Source: Flavobacterium aquariorum
Lineage (GTDB): Bacteria > Bacteroidota > Bacteroidia > Flavobacteriales > Flavobacteriaceae
Direction: 5' to 3'
NCBI RefSeq assembly: GCF_003254745.1
Contig: NZ_QKXH01000005.1
Span: 186,001-250,000, forward strand
Length of the DNA stretch: 64,000 nucleotides
The translations under genes and the position numbers were made by a program. This document shows positions 1 through 8,326 of this stretch, in pieces. Each line of letters starts with the position of its first letter. Positions within the stretch are counted from its first letter, which is position 1. The notes beneath the pieces were generated by a model, which saw only the letters and a list, made by a program, of their open reading frames with translations, was not told where the DNA came from and searched no databases.

Positions 1-1
1 T

Positions 2-253
2 GAAAATTTTACCATTAAAGTCAATGGACAACCCAAAACAATGAATTTCTTGAGTAAAGAAATGGATGGTGATGTGTTGGTTTGCTATTTAAACATTAAA
101 GACATTTCGAAAATGAATGCTCTTGAAATGTATAATTCGGTATTGATTGATTGTTTTTCCGAACAGCAAAATATTGTTCACATAACTGCATTTGGAGCTA
201 AGAAAAGTTTTCTTTTTACGGAGAGTTCTACTAAACAAGTGTTAAAATATTAA
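2..253 (+). CDS. DUF6702 family protein, C-terminal part (5' end outside window)
   Basis: The reading frame is open from the window edge to the stop at 251-253, so the gene starts upstream. An internal ATG at 41 is not the likely start, because the residues before it (ENFTIKVNGQ) continue the same fold. The stretch with GDVLVCYLNI and the later SEQQNIVHI resembles the C-terminal half of DUF6702 proteins, small secreted proteins of unknown function in Bacteroidota. I recall this family lying next to an M1 peptidase gene, as it does here (67-bp gap, same strand). The family assignment rests on remembered sequence similarity. The biochemical role is unknown. Confidence 0.6.
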   Translation, partial: ENFTIKVNGQPKTMNFLSKEMDGDVLVCYLNIKDISKMNALEMYNSVLIDCFSEQQNIVHITAFGAKKSFLFTESSTKQVLKY

Positions 254-319
254 GCAGAAACAACAATTCTATTTAAAATTGTTATTTTCACCGCCTAAAA
301 ACAACTTAAACGCTAGTTT

Positions 320-2563
320 ATGAGAAAATTTTCATTTTTATTTATTCTTCCAACAATTTTATTGGCACAAGAAAAAGCAGTTACACCAGCTGTGAAACAA
401 CCGGGTAAATATGATACCAATAAATTCAGCCAAATGTACGATTTATTGGCAACTCCCAATATGTTTCGTACTGCAGCAGGAGCCCCAGGACCAGCTTATT
501 ATCAACAACAGGCTGATTATAAAATTGATGTAGAACTGGATGATAAAAATGCTAAATTAAGCGGTTCTGAAACGATTACTTATTATAACAATTCGCCTGA
601 TAATTTAGAATATCTGTGGGTGCAAATGGATCAAAACCAAGCCGCCAAAAACTCACAATCTCCATTGGTAGAAAATGAAAAAATAGAGGCTGTTTTGCCT
701 GTAAATAAATTTGCCAATGAATATTTGAAAGAAGGATTGGATCGCGGTTTTAATATCGAATATGTAAAAGATGCTAAAGGAAGTCCATTATCCTATACCG
801 TTAACCAAACAATGATGCGTATCAACTTGGCTACACCAATGAAGCCAGGTACAAGCATGACTTTTTCTATAAAATGGTGGTATAATATCAATGATTATCA
901 GCAAGATGGTGGTCGTTCGGGTTATGAATTATTCGAAAAAGAAGGCAACAGACTGTATGTTATTGCGCAATTTTATCCTAGAATGGCAGTCTACAATGAT
1001 GTTGAAGGTTGGCAAAATATGCAATTTTGGGGAGGTGGAGAATTTGCCTTGCCATTTGGTAATTTTGATGTAAGTATTACTGTTCCTGTGGATCATGTTG
1101 TTGATGCTACTGGCGAGTTAATGAACAGAAGCGAAGTATTTTCTCCAGAACAGGTAAAAAGATATCAATTAGCTCAGAAATCATTTGATAAACCTGTGGT
1201 TATTGTGACTCAAGCTGAAGCAGAAGCTGCTGAAAAGGGGTTCTCGGACAAAAAGAAAACATGGAAATTCAGTGCCAAAAACGTTAGGGATTTTGGGATA
1301 GCCACTTCAAGAAAATTTATTTATGATGCAATGGCGGTGCAATTGGGTGGAAAAGTTGTTATGGCTGAATCACTTTATCCAAAAGAAGCCAATCCACTTT
1401 GGGGTGAAACATCAACAATGATGGTGGCACATACTTTAAAAAGTTATTCTTCGCACACTTTTGATTATCCTTATCCAAAAGCAGTGTCAGTTTCGGCTGA
1501 AGATCAAGGAATGGAATATCCTATGATTTGTTGGAATTTTGGTCGTCCAGATGAGAATGGAGTGACTAGCGAACAAATTAAAAACGGAATGATAGGAGTG
1601 GTGATTCACGAGGTAGGACATAACTTTTTTCCAATGATCGTCAATTCTGATGAGCGTCAATGGACTTGGATGGATGAGGGATTAAACTCTTTTATGGAAT
1701 ATATGGCTGAACAGGAATTGGGCACTAATTTCCCTTCCAGACGTGGACCGGCCAAGAATATTGTTCCTTATATGAGTGGTGATCAAAAGATGTTGGAGCC
1801 TATTATGTCAAACTCTGAAAATATCATTCAGTTTGGAAATAATGCATACGGAAAACCAGCTACAGGACTTAATATTCTTAGAGAAACAATTATGGGACGT
1901 GAGTTGTTTGATTATGCGTTCAAAGTATATGCGAACAGATGGAAATTCAAACATCCAACTCCAGAAGATTTTTTCAGAACTATGGAAGATGCTTCGGCGG
2001 TAGATCTGGATTGGTTCTTTAGAGGTTGGTTTTACTCTACAGACTTTGTTGATATTGGTGTTAACGATGTAAAACAATATTATGTAACAGAAACTCCAAC
2101 TGCGGCTTTGAAAGAGACTAAAGTTAGAAAAGGACGCAGTGGAATTGAAAAAGGCCCATTCGTGTACTTAATAGCAGGCGATAATCCAGAACTGAATCCA
2201 GCTTCAAAGAAACCGTTGCAAATAGAAGAAGTGAGTACTCTTTCAGAATATGTGAATCAAAAACTTACTGCCGAAGAAAAAGCAACCTTAAAAAACCCAA
2301 AATACTTTTATGAAGTAGAATTTAATAAGCCGGGTGGAATGCCAATGCCTATTATTGTTCAAATTACCTATGAAGATGGAACAATGGATAATTACAAATA
2401 TCCTGCTCAAATTTGGAGAAAAAATAATGAAACGGCCAAAAAAGTGTATGCAACTAATAAAGCCATCAAACAAATTTTAATTGATCCAAAACTTGAAACC
2501 GCCGATATTGATGTAACCAATAATTCATGGCCAAAAGTGGAAACGAAATCAAAATTTGATTAA
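320..2563 (+). CDS. M1 family zinc metallopeptidase (secreted)
   Basis: This 747-residue protein begins with a short signal peptide (hydrophobic residues 5-15, cleavage near LLAQ). The catalytic zinc signature is present: H430-E431-V-G-H434 followed by E453, the HExxH-x18-E arrangement of gluzincins. An upstream QGMEYP matches the GxMEN-type substrate-binding loop. The N-terminal ~250 residues have the beta-sandwich character of M1 enzymes. It is predicted to be an aminopeptidase-type enzyme acting in the periplasm or outside the cell. It follows a DUF6702 gene and ends before a large hairpin. The family call is firm; the substrate is unknown. Confidence 0.9.
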   Translation: MRKFSFLFILPTILLAQEKAVTPAVKQPGKYDTNKFSQMYDLLATPNMFRTAAGAPGPAYYQQQADYKIDVELDDKNAKLSGSETITYYNNSPDNLEYLWVQMDQNQAAKNSQSPLVENEKIEAVLPVNKFANEYLKEGLDRGFNIEYVKDAKGSPLSYTVNQTMMRINLATPMKPGTSMTFSIKWWYNINDYQQDGGRSGYELFEKEGNRLYVIAQFYPRMAVYNDVEGWQNMQFWGGGEFALPFGNFDVSITVPVDHVVDATGELMNRSEVFSPEQVKRYQLAQKSFDKPVVIVTQAEAEAAEKGFSDKKKTWKFSAKNVRDFGIATSRKFIYDAMAVQLGGKVVMAESLYPKEANPLWGETSTMMVAHTLKSYSSHTFDYPYPKAVSVSAEDQGMEYPMICWNFGRPDENGVTSEQIKNGMIGVVIHEVGHNFFPMIVNSDERQWTWMDEGLNSFMEYMAEQELGTNFPSRRGPAKNIVPYMSGDQKMLEPIMSNSENIIQFGNNAYGKPATGLNILRETIMGRELFDYAFKVYANRWKFKHPTPEDFFRTMEDASAVDLDWFFRGWFYSTDFVDIGVNDVKQYYVTETPTAALKETKVRKGRSGIEKGPFVYLIAGDNPELNPASKKPLQIEEVSTLSEYVNQKLTAEEKATLKNPKYFYEVEFNKPGGMPMPIIVQITYEDGTMDNYKYPAQIWRKNNETAKKVYATNKAIKQILIDPKLETADIDVTNNSWPKVETKSKFD

Positions 2564-2584
2564 TACATAAGAGACTAAGTTACT

Positions 2585-2652
2585 AAGATGCTGAGTTACT
2601 AAGATTTTTTAAAGTGGAATTAAGCTTTAGAATCTTAGAAACTTAGCATCTT
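2585..2652 (+). terminator. Long hairpin followed by a T run, after the M1 peptidase gene
   Basis: A 22-base arm at 2585-2606 pairs with 2631-2652 with two mismatches, and seven T residues follow (2651-2657). The left arm is also part of a direct repeat (ttactaagatgctgagttac motif), a style of short interspersed repeat seen elsewhere in this window. It could act as a terminator or as a REP-like element. Confidence 0.6.
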
Positions 2653-2692
2653 TTTTTAAGACAAATTTAAAACACAAAGTTTTAAATTTTAA

Positions 2693-2700
2693 TATCTTTG
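2693..2700 (+). promoter_or_regulatory. Bacteroidota -7 box upstream of tatA
   Basis: TATCTTTG fits the TAnnTTTG -7 consensus of Bacteroidota and ends 19 bases before the ATG at 2720. No clear TTTG -33 element was found at the usual spacing, so only the -7 box is called. Confidence 0.45.
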
Positions 2701-2719
2701 TCCATTAAATAAAAAAATT

Positions 2720-3118
2720 ATGTTTGGAATAGGAGGAGGCGAATTAGTTTTTATCATGTTTATCGTATTGATGCTTTTTGGTTCTGATAAAGTGCCAGAA
2801 ATAGCTAGGACTATGGGTAAAGCTATGGCACAGCTTAAAAACGCAACCAACGATATTAAAAGCGAAATTCAAAAAGGAGCCGAGGCTAATGGTTTTGATC
2901 AAAAGACCTTGAATGACTTAACCGGTGGCATCAATTCCGAAATTAATAAAGTAAAGACAAATCTTTTGGGAGAAACATCCAATACATTAAATGGAATTAC
3001 TGAAACATTCAGTACGGAAGTTAACAAGACAAAAGACAGCGTACTTAGTGGCACTACAAATCCTGATGGAACGACCGTTTTAGATGATCTGACTGGACCT
3101 GTAAAACGACAAATGTAA
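2720..3118 (+). CDS. tatA: Twin-arginine translocase subunit TatA/TatB family
   Basis: This 132-residue protein has the TatA/B layout: a very short N-terminus, one membrane helix (residues ~5-20), the FGSDKVPE hinge and an amphipathic helix containing KAMAQLKNA. A long polar, Ser/Thr/Asn-rich tail follows, longer than in a minimal TatA (about 60-90 residues). TatA forms the pore of the Sec-independent pathway for folded twin-arginine proteins. Its TAA overlaps the ATG of the PAP2 gene (TAATG), so the two are translationally coupled. TatA rather than TatB is preferred because many Bacteroidota have only TatA-type subunits, but the sequence alone does not settle this. Confidence 0.85.
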   Translation: MFGIGGGELVFIMFIVLMLFGSDKVPEIARTMGKAMAQLKNATNDIKSEIQKGAEANGFDQKTLNDLTGGINSEINKVKTNLLGETSNTLNGITETFSTEVNKTKDSVLSGTTNPDGTTVLDDLTGPVKRQM

Positions 3119-3678
3119 TGCTTGAAAAAATACTCGCCCTGGATACTCAATTATTTATTTATCTCAATGGTTTAGGTTCTGAAGCCTATGATGGGCTTTG
3201 GCTTATCATTACCAAACAAGTTAATTGGATTCCCTTTTTTCTATTGTTATTTTATTTTATTTATAAAAAACTAGGAATAAAGCAAACAGGTTATTTGTTG
3301 CTTTTTATTGCTTTTTTGCTGTTGGCTACAGACCAAATAACTAATCTGTTTAAATATACGGTGCAAAGGCTAAGACCTTGTAATAATCCCGAAATCAATA
3401 CTATTATCAGAGTTGTTCAAGTTCGAACTTCTTTTAGTTTCTTCTCGGGACATGCTGCCAATACAATGGCGGTTTCTACCTTTTTGTATCTTATTTTTAA
3501 GAAACAATTCAAATATTTTGGTTTGCTGTTTCTATGGCCGTTAATCTTTGCTTACAGCCGAATTTATTTGGGATTGCATTATCCGTTGGATATTCTTGCA
3601 GGATATCTGTGTGGACTAATCACAGGATATTTGATGTATAAAACATATCAATGGGCAATTAAAAATGGAAAGATTTAA
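3118..3678 (+). CDS. PAP2-family phosphatase, integral membrane
   Basis: This 186-residue polytopic protein carries the three PAP2 signature motifs: KYTVQRLRPC (K-x6-RP), SFFSGHAAN (PSGH-like, with FSGH) and SRIYLGLHYPLD (SR-x5-H-x3-D). Several hydrophobic helices separate them. PAP2 enzymes dephosphorylate lipid phosphates such as undecaprenyl pyrophosphate or phosphatidate; which substrate is used here cannot be read from the sequence. The start codon overlaps the tatA stop by one base. A terminator follows. Confidence 0.9.
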   Translation: MLEKILALDTQLFIYLNGLGSEAYDGLWLIITKQVNWIPFFLLLFYFIYKKLGIKQTGYLLLFIAFLLLATDQITNLFKYTVQRLRPCNNPEINTIIRVVQVRTSFSFFSGHAANTMAVSTFLYLIFKKQFKYFGLLFLWPLIFAYSRIYLGLHYPLDILAGYLCGLITGYLMYKTYQWAIKNGKI

Positions 3679-3729
3679 GACAGTAGAAATTAGAATTTAG
3701 CAGGCCCAACGATAGATTAAAAAAATCAT

Positions 3730-3762
3730 AAAAAATCCCATTCGGAACGAATGGGATTTTTT
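3730..3762. terminator. Bidirectional terminator between convergent genes
   Basis: A perfect 15-bp stem (3730-3744 with 3748-3762, core AATCCCATTCG) with a 3-base loop is flanked by A and T runs. It therefore works for the PAP2 gene on one strand and the O-methyltransferase gene on the other. Confidence 0.9.
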
Positions 3763-3773
3763 ATATCTGCAAT

Positions 3774-4442
3774 TTAAATCACTCTGCTCACCGTCAAACC
3801 ATCGCGAATAGGCAACAAAACAGTTTCTACCCTTGGATCATCCTTAAGCAATTGATTGTATTCCACGAGTATTTTAGTGCTGATGTCATTGGGATGTATC
3901 GGTTCGAGTACTTTGCCGCTCCATAACACATTATCGGATAAAATAATACCGCCTTTATTCATTTTTGGTAAAATCATTTCAAAATAATTCAAATAATTTT
4001 CTTTATCGGCATCAATGAAAACCAAATCAAATTTCAAATCTAGATTTGGGATGATATCTACAGCTTCTCCTAAATGTTGAACAATTTGTTTGCCCCAAGG
4101 TGATTTGTCAAAGTGTTTTCGTTGAAAATCAACCAGTTCTTCCTTGATGTCAATGGTGTGTAATTGGCCGTTTTCCTGTATTCCTTCACACAAACATAAA
4201 GCCGAGTAGCCCGTGTAAGTCCCAATTTCAAGAATGTTTAAGGGGCGAATCAATTTGGACAGCATACTCAAAACACGCCCTTGAAAATGACCGCTGAGCA
4301 TTCTGGGCAACAATATTTTTTGATAGGTTTCTTTGTTTAAAGCTGCCAGTAATTCTGGTTCTTTTTCAGAATGTTGCTCAATATAATCTTCTAAATCTTG
4401 GGAAATGAAATGCATTTTGTAAATTGTTGAAATTTGCTGCAA
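3774..4442 (-). CDS. SAM-dependent O-methyltransferase (Methyltransf_3/COMT-like)
   Basis: This 222-residue class I methyltransferase has the SAM-binding glycine loop LEIGTYTGYSALCL near residues 72-85, an acidic strand end (HTIDIKEE) and the metal-binding FIDADKENY and LSDNVLWSG segments typical of the caffeoyl-CoA/catechol O-methyltransferase family. It would transfer methyl from SAM to a hydroxyl group of a small catechol-like molecule. Length and motifs match the family. The gene stands alone, convergent with the PAP2 gene. The real substrate is unknown. Confidence 0.88.
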   Translation of the reverse strand: MQQISTIYKMHFISQDLEDYIEQHSEKEPELLAALNKETYQKILLPRMLSGHFQGRVLSMLSKLIRPLNILEIGTYTGYSALCLCEGIQENGQLHTIDIKEELVDFQRKHFDKSPWGKQIVQHLGEAVDIIPNLDLKFDLVFIDADKENYLNYFEMILPKMNKGGIILSDNVLWSGKVLEPIHPNDISTKILVEYNQLLKDDPRVETVLLPIRDGLTVSRVI

Positions 4443-4619
4443 AGTTATTCATTTAACTTTTATAAAAAAGGAGTTGTATTTGATTTTGTAGATAGTTTAA
4501 TGGTTAGGTTTTAAATTAAAAACAATAAAAAAGTTTTTTTTAAACCTTTACAGAAGAACAAAAAAGTGACTGAGCATCTGTTATTCGGGATAGGAGCAAA
4601 CAAGAAATGAAATTTTAAT

Positions 4620-5060
4620 TTATGCGAGTTAAGATGAATCACGAATTTTTCTTTTATTGTACCTCTCATTCTCGTTTGTGCTTCAAGGCCAATGTCTGAA
4701 AATTTGCTGCTACAAATCCTTTGGTTGATTCTTTGGTGTTTTTTAAAGCTAAGTTTTGGTTTGCAAGAGCTTTGTCTGTTATGTAGAAATTCAAAGTGCA
4801 TTTGTAATTGGTTCCACAAGGTTTTATATTGGGAATTGTACCGTATTTTTTGGAGAACTTGGGAGCCTTAACAATGGTTTAAGGTTTTGTTCATATTTCT
4901 GTTCCCACATTTATAATGATTCGTAGAAATTTCTGATTTCGAACTGTTTTTAGCGTTTGAATTTAAATAAATTGTATTTCTGTATACGAGTGAATTAGCC
5001 AATTGTATTTATGCATAGTGCACTTCCCTGAAATTTCTATTTCCAGTTTGATCTTTTTGG
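4620..5060 (-). pseudogene. Decayed copy of the adjacent YceI-like gene
   Basis: The whole segment aligns base by base, apart from small indels, with the intact YceI-like gene at 5169-5720. Shared islands include atgaatcacraatt, caatgtctgaaaa, ttgtaattggttcca and atttctatttccag, in the same order and strand. Stop codons and short deletions (for example around 4870-4885) break the frame, so no long ORF remains. A 102-codon ORF at 4511-4819 runs through it in a partly matching frame but is not a functional gene. It is the product of a tandem duplication followed by decay. The flanks (4443-4619 and 5061-5111) hold nothing else I can identify. Confidence 0.8.
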
Positions 5061-5111
5061 TTTTTTAAAAGAATTGGGAAAGTTTTTATAGCCGATTATA
5101 AACTAAAAGAA

Positions 5112-5141
5112 TTTAATTAAAAACGTTTGTTTTTAATTAAA
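5112..5141 (-). terminator. AT-rich perfect hairpin after the YceI operon
   Basis: Thirteen bases at 5112-5124 are the exact reverse complement of 5129-5141 with a 4-base loop. The hairpin starts 27 bases past the stop of the YceI-like gene. The stem is nearly all A/T and no strong U tract follows, so termination is likely but inferred. Confidence 0.5.
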
Positions 5142-5168
5142 AATCTGATAATCAAATAATGTGTAGAA

Positions 5169-5720
5169 TTATTGTTTGTATAAGTTAAAATGAATCACAA
5201 ATTCATCTTTTACTTTTATTAGGCCTCCCATTTTGGTTGGTGGCTCAAGTTCAATGTCTGAAAAATTTACTGCTACGACACCTTCTAGTGATTTTTTTGT
5301 GGTTTTTAAAATCATGTTCTGATATGAAAGGGTTTTGTCAGTTATACGAAAATTCAAACTGCATTTATAATTGGTTCCAAAAGGTTTTATGTTAGTAATG
5401 GTGACGGTGCTTTTAGGAAACTTAGTTGCTTTAACAGTGCTTTTAACGTCTTTGTTCATAATTCTGTTACCACATTCAAAATTGTTCATAGAGATTTCAG
5501 ATTTTAAACTGTTTTTAGTGTTTGAGTTTAAAAAAATGGTGTCTCTGTATGCAAGTGAGTTCGAACAATTGTATTGGCCAACAGTCGAATTTCCTAAGAT
5601 TTCTATTTCCAGTCTGTCAATGATGATAATGTTGGGGTCAATTAATAAAAAATGGGGTTTAGCACTTCCAAGTATGAAGAAAAGTGCCAAACCCATTAAT
5701 ATTATTGATATTCGAGACAT
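5169..5720 (-). CDS. YceI-like exported protein
   Basis: The product is about 183 residues from the ATG at 5720. That start follows the porin-like gene's stop by 4 bases and puts a clean hydrophobic signal segment (ISIILMGLALFFILG) at the N-terminus; an in-frame ATG at 5747 would overlap the upstream gene. The core has YceI features: CGNRIMNKDVK in the middle, then a C-terminal NFSDIELEPP...GGLIKVKDEFVIHFNL segment. YceI proteins are periplasmic lipocalin-like barrels that bind isoprenoid-type amphiphiles. It is the last gene of a three-gene operon that begins with another YceI protein. The ligand is unknown. A dead duplicate lies just downstream. Confidence 0.7.
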   Translation of the reverse strand: MSRISIILMGLALFFILGSAKPHFLLIDPNIIIIDRLEIEILGNSTVGQYNCSNSLAYRDTIFLNSNTKNSLKSEISMNNFECGNRIMNKDVKSTVKATKFPKSTVTITNIKPFGTNYKCSLNFRITDKTLSYQNMILKTTKKSLEGVVAVNFSDIELEPPTKMGGLIKVKDEFVIHFNLYKQ

Positions 5721-5724
5721 TTTA

Positions 5725-7119
5725 TTAGAATGAAATTGCTGCTTCAAATACTAGACCGTTGAATTTACCACCGTAAAAATTATTGGCATTTCCAGTAGGT
5801 ACATTTCCTATGAATTGGGTGTAATCTCTATAGTTTTGATTAACATAATCTAATTTTGCTACAATGTTTTTAGTCATGAACCAACCAACGCTTGATTCAA
5901 ATCTATCTACGGTAACTTTTTTTGCATCAGCATTAGACAATTTTCCAGATACAGTATTGTATTTTGCGGCGATATAGAATTGTTCTGTTTTTCCAAATCT
6001 GTAAACAATGTCTCCGGCATATTGGTCAGCAGTACGTTTGTCGTCAACACCTGCTTTATCTCCTCCTGAAGCTAATTCGATAGTTCCAAAGAATTCAAAA
6101 CCTTTGTATTTTACAAATGGGTTAATCATATAAGAAGTAGCCCAGTTTTTGAAATTAGGGTTGAAGGTTGCTTCTGGTGTGGAAGTTGAATTATAACTAC
6201 TAGCAACATCGACACCGTTATTTTTATAAGCGCTATTGTTCAATACACCCCAAAAACCAAATCCTGATCTAGAAGAAGAATATAGGTTTGAATTACCCAA
6301 GTTTGCATTATGATAGTAAGAACCTGTAAGTCTTACTCTCAAATCTTCATTGATTTGTTTGTCATAACCAAATTTAGCCAAGATTGTAGGGCTAACTGAT
6401 GTATTTGCATCTGGAGTAGCAGGAGAAAGAGTAGGATAAATCACTTCTTGAGTACCTTGATTTAAATTTCCATTTGTGGCACCTAACATGCTTACCCATC
6501 CGTTTCTGTTGTAATATACTTCAATACCCATCTCAGTAGTGAATGCATTCATGATATTATTTCCAACGAATGCATTTCTAAGCGTGCTACCGTTGTCGGA
6601 ACTTTTAAAGTGAGCATCACCATAGTTGTTCTCCATTTGTCCGATTTTAATGGTTGCGTATTTCATTACATCAGCCAAAAAGTCTTTTTTGATGAAGTCT
6701 AGCTTGTCAATTTGTAAATATCCACCTCTTGCATAAGTGTCATTGTGGTGTCTTGAAGCTAAATAAATATCTAAATTTACTCTTACACCATCAAACAATT
6801 GAGCTCCAATAGTCATATCAGCTGCAGGAAGGACAAAATTATTTTCAGTATTCATTAATCGATATCCAGTAATTTTTGAAGGTGCAGGAAAATTTGCAGG
6901 TTGGTCATTGAACGAATTTATTGCTTGGAAATCCATATTGAATGCACCTCCTAAGTCAACACTAAGTCCTTTGAATTCCTTGTCGTCTTTTTGTACGTCA
7001 AAAACGTTGATTCCTTCTTTGCTTCTTGGAATTTGATTTTGCATTTGCCCAAATGATACTTGAGCGTTTGCAGCGGCCATTGATAATAGCCCTACTGCTA
7101 AGAAATAAATTCTTCTCAT
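5725..7119 (-). CDS. Outer membrane porin-like beta-barrel protein
   Basis: This 464-residue protein has a classic signal peptide (MRRIYFLAVGLLSMAAANAQ). The mature part is rich in alternating aromatic/polar strands and Gly/Asn/Asp turns and ends in an aromatic-terminated strand (FEAAISF), as expected of an outer membrane beta-barrel. Phrases such as LADVMKYATIKIGQMENNYG resemble phosphate-selective porin-like proteins of Bacteroidota, but I cannot assign a solute. It lies between two YceI-type genes with gaps of 11 and 4 bases, so all three are probably co-transcribed and may work together on a small hydrophobic ligand or on respiration-linked stress. That shared role is inference. Confidence 0.65.
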   Translation of the reverse strand: MRRIYFLAVGLLSMAAANAQVSFGQMQNQIPRSKEGINVFDVQKDDKEFKGLSVDLGGAFNMDFQAINSFNDQPANFPAPSKITGYRLMNTENNFVLPAADMTIGAQLFDGVRVNLDIYLASRHHNDTYARGGYLQIDKLDFIKKDFLADVMKYATIKIGQMENNYGDAHFKSSDNGSTLRNAFVGNNIMNAFTTEMGIEVYYNRNGWVSMLGATNGNLNQGTQEVIYPTLSPATPDANTSVSPTILAKFGYDKQINEDLRVRLTGSYYHNANLGNSNLYSSSRSGFGFWGVLNNSAYKNNGVDVASSYNSTSTPEATFNPNFKNWATSYMINPFVKYKGFEFFGTIELASGGDKAGVDDKRTADQYAGDIVYRFGKTEQFYIAAKYNTVSGKLSNADAKKVTVDRFESSVGWFMTKNIVAKLDYVNQNYRDYTQFIGNVPTGNANNFYGGKFNGLVFEAAISF

Positions 7120-7130
7120 GATTATGGTAT

Positions 7131-7694
7131 TTAGTTAAAGTTTAAATTGAATTTTATTGTTAAGTCTTCTCCTGTTTTTATTGCTCCAAACATGGCAGTA
7201 GGAGATTTCATGCCAAACTCGCTGAATGTTATTTTATTGGATCCTTGTATGTTCACCACCCCATTTGTTACCGTAGTTTTTACTTGTGTTTTTAAGACTT
7301 TAGAAACTCCTGCAATGGTATAGGTACCGGTAAGATTCCAAGTAGTTTCGTTTACTTTGTCAGCAGATTTTAAAACATATTTAATGTTTTTGAATTTGTC
7401 TGTTTTTAAAGTTTCGTAAGCTACCTTATCCATGCTCTTTTTTTCGCTTTTAATGCTTTCAGCAGGAAGAGTAATATCAATACTATTAATGTCAGTTATT
7501 TTTGAATCGGTTACCGTAAGATTGGCTGCTCCTGTTCTTGAAGGTGATTTCATTTCCCAATCATGCAATGTAGAGGTGCCGAATACAGAAAAATTTGTTT
7601 TTGCATCTAAATTGTAGGTTTTTTGCGCGTTTACAGTTAAGGTCATTGTAAACAAAACCATTGAGGTGATAATTGTTTTAATTTTTGAATTCAT
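7131..7694 (-). CDS. YceI family periplasmic protein
   Basis: This 187-residue protein has a signal peptide ending ...TVNAQ. The mature protein shows the YceI pattern: an early FGTSTLHDWEM strand pair, a central KSMDKVAYETLKTDKF segment and a C-terminal ITFSEFGMKSPTAMFGAIKTGEDLTIKF region. The family folds as an extended lipocalin that binds polyisoprenoid-like lipids in the periplasm. It is the first gene of the operon with the porin-like gene and a second, more divergent YceI-like gene. Its function in this organism is not known. Confidence 0.9.
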   Translation of the reverse strand: MNSKIKTIITSMVLFTMTLTVNAQKTYNLDAKTNFSVFGTSTLHDWEMKSPSRTGAANLTVTDSKITDINSIDITLPAESIKSEKKSMDKVAYETLKTDKFKNIKYVLKSADKVNETTWNLTGTYTIAGVSKVLKTQVKTTVTNGVVNIQGSNKITFSEFGMKSPTAMFGAIKTGEDLTIKFNLNFN

Positions 7695-7792
7695 GACTTT
7701 TTATTTAAATTGATTGTAATTAAAGTTTTGTTAGAGCAGTAAGATTTCGTTCTGATTTTTCATTTAAAATCTGTTTACTTACTTAACTGGTA

Positions 7793-7800
7793 CAAATTTA
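7793..7800 (-). promoter_or_regulatory. Candidate -7 box for the YceI/porin operon
   Basis: On the minus strand the sequence reads TAAATTTG, matching TAnnTTTG, about 100 bases upstream of the YceI start. A TTTG lies upstream of it but only 10 bases away, too close for a standard -33 element. The call is therefore tentative. Confidence 0.35.
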
Positions 7801-8291
7801 GGATGGAAGTCAAAATAGGAATATGATATAAATCATGTTAAGAAAATTATAAAACTTGTATTTTATTTAACGATTGCATAAAGTTGTTGACTATATCGTT
7901 TTTTTTATTGCTTTTTGGCAAATTTATTTCGTAAAAAAACAATTTTAATATGCTTGTATATAAGACTTTAGGGTCTTTTTGTAAGATTTTAATGAAAGAT
8001 ATTTTTCTCCGTTATGTGATTTGTCTTTTATTTGTTCTATTTTAAATTTAATAGATAAAATGTACTTTATTTCCTCCAATTATTTTGTTAATATTTAAAA
8101 AATTTGTTTTTAACATTTTAAAAATAATTAGGAGATTTGCTTTTTTGACGACTTGAATAAATAATCAAAAGGTTTTGTGTAAATTGGATTGGTGTTTTTT
8201 TTGATGCAATAGCAAATGGGATAATATTGAATTTTTAAAACTGAAATTCTTCGTTAGGATTGATATTATTTAGAGTGTCATTTATTTAAAA
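7801..8291. other. AT-rich divergent intergenic region
   Basis: This is the spacer between the divergently transcribed YceI operon and rlmN. It is very A/T-rich with long T runs. I see no ORF, RNA gene or strong repeat in it; it presumably holds upstream control sequence. Confidence 0.5.
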
Positions 8292-8322
8292 TTGTACTAT
8301 CAACAAATTGTCATTAAATTTG
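8292..8322 (+). promoter_or_regulatory. Promoter of rlmN
   Basis: TTG at 8292-8294, a 20-base spacer and TAAATTTG at 8315-8322 match the Bacteroidota -33/-7 promoter. The ATG at 8327 lies only four bases past the -7 box, so the transcript may be leaderless or nearly so. Confidence 0.55.
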
Positions 8323-8326
8323 CACC

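Noticed and set aside
4511..4819. 102-codon minus-strand ORF
   Set aside because: It runs through the decayed YceI-like copy and beyond it, with no coherent protein; it is chance open frame in a pseudogene.
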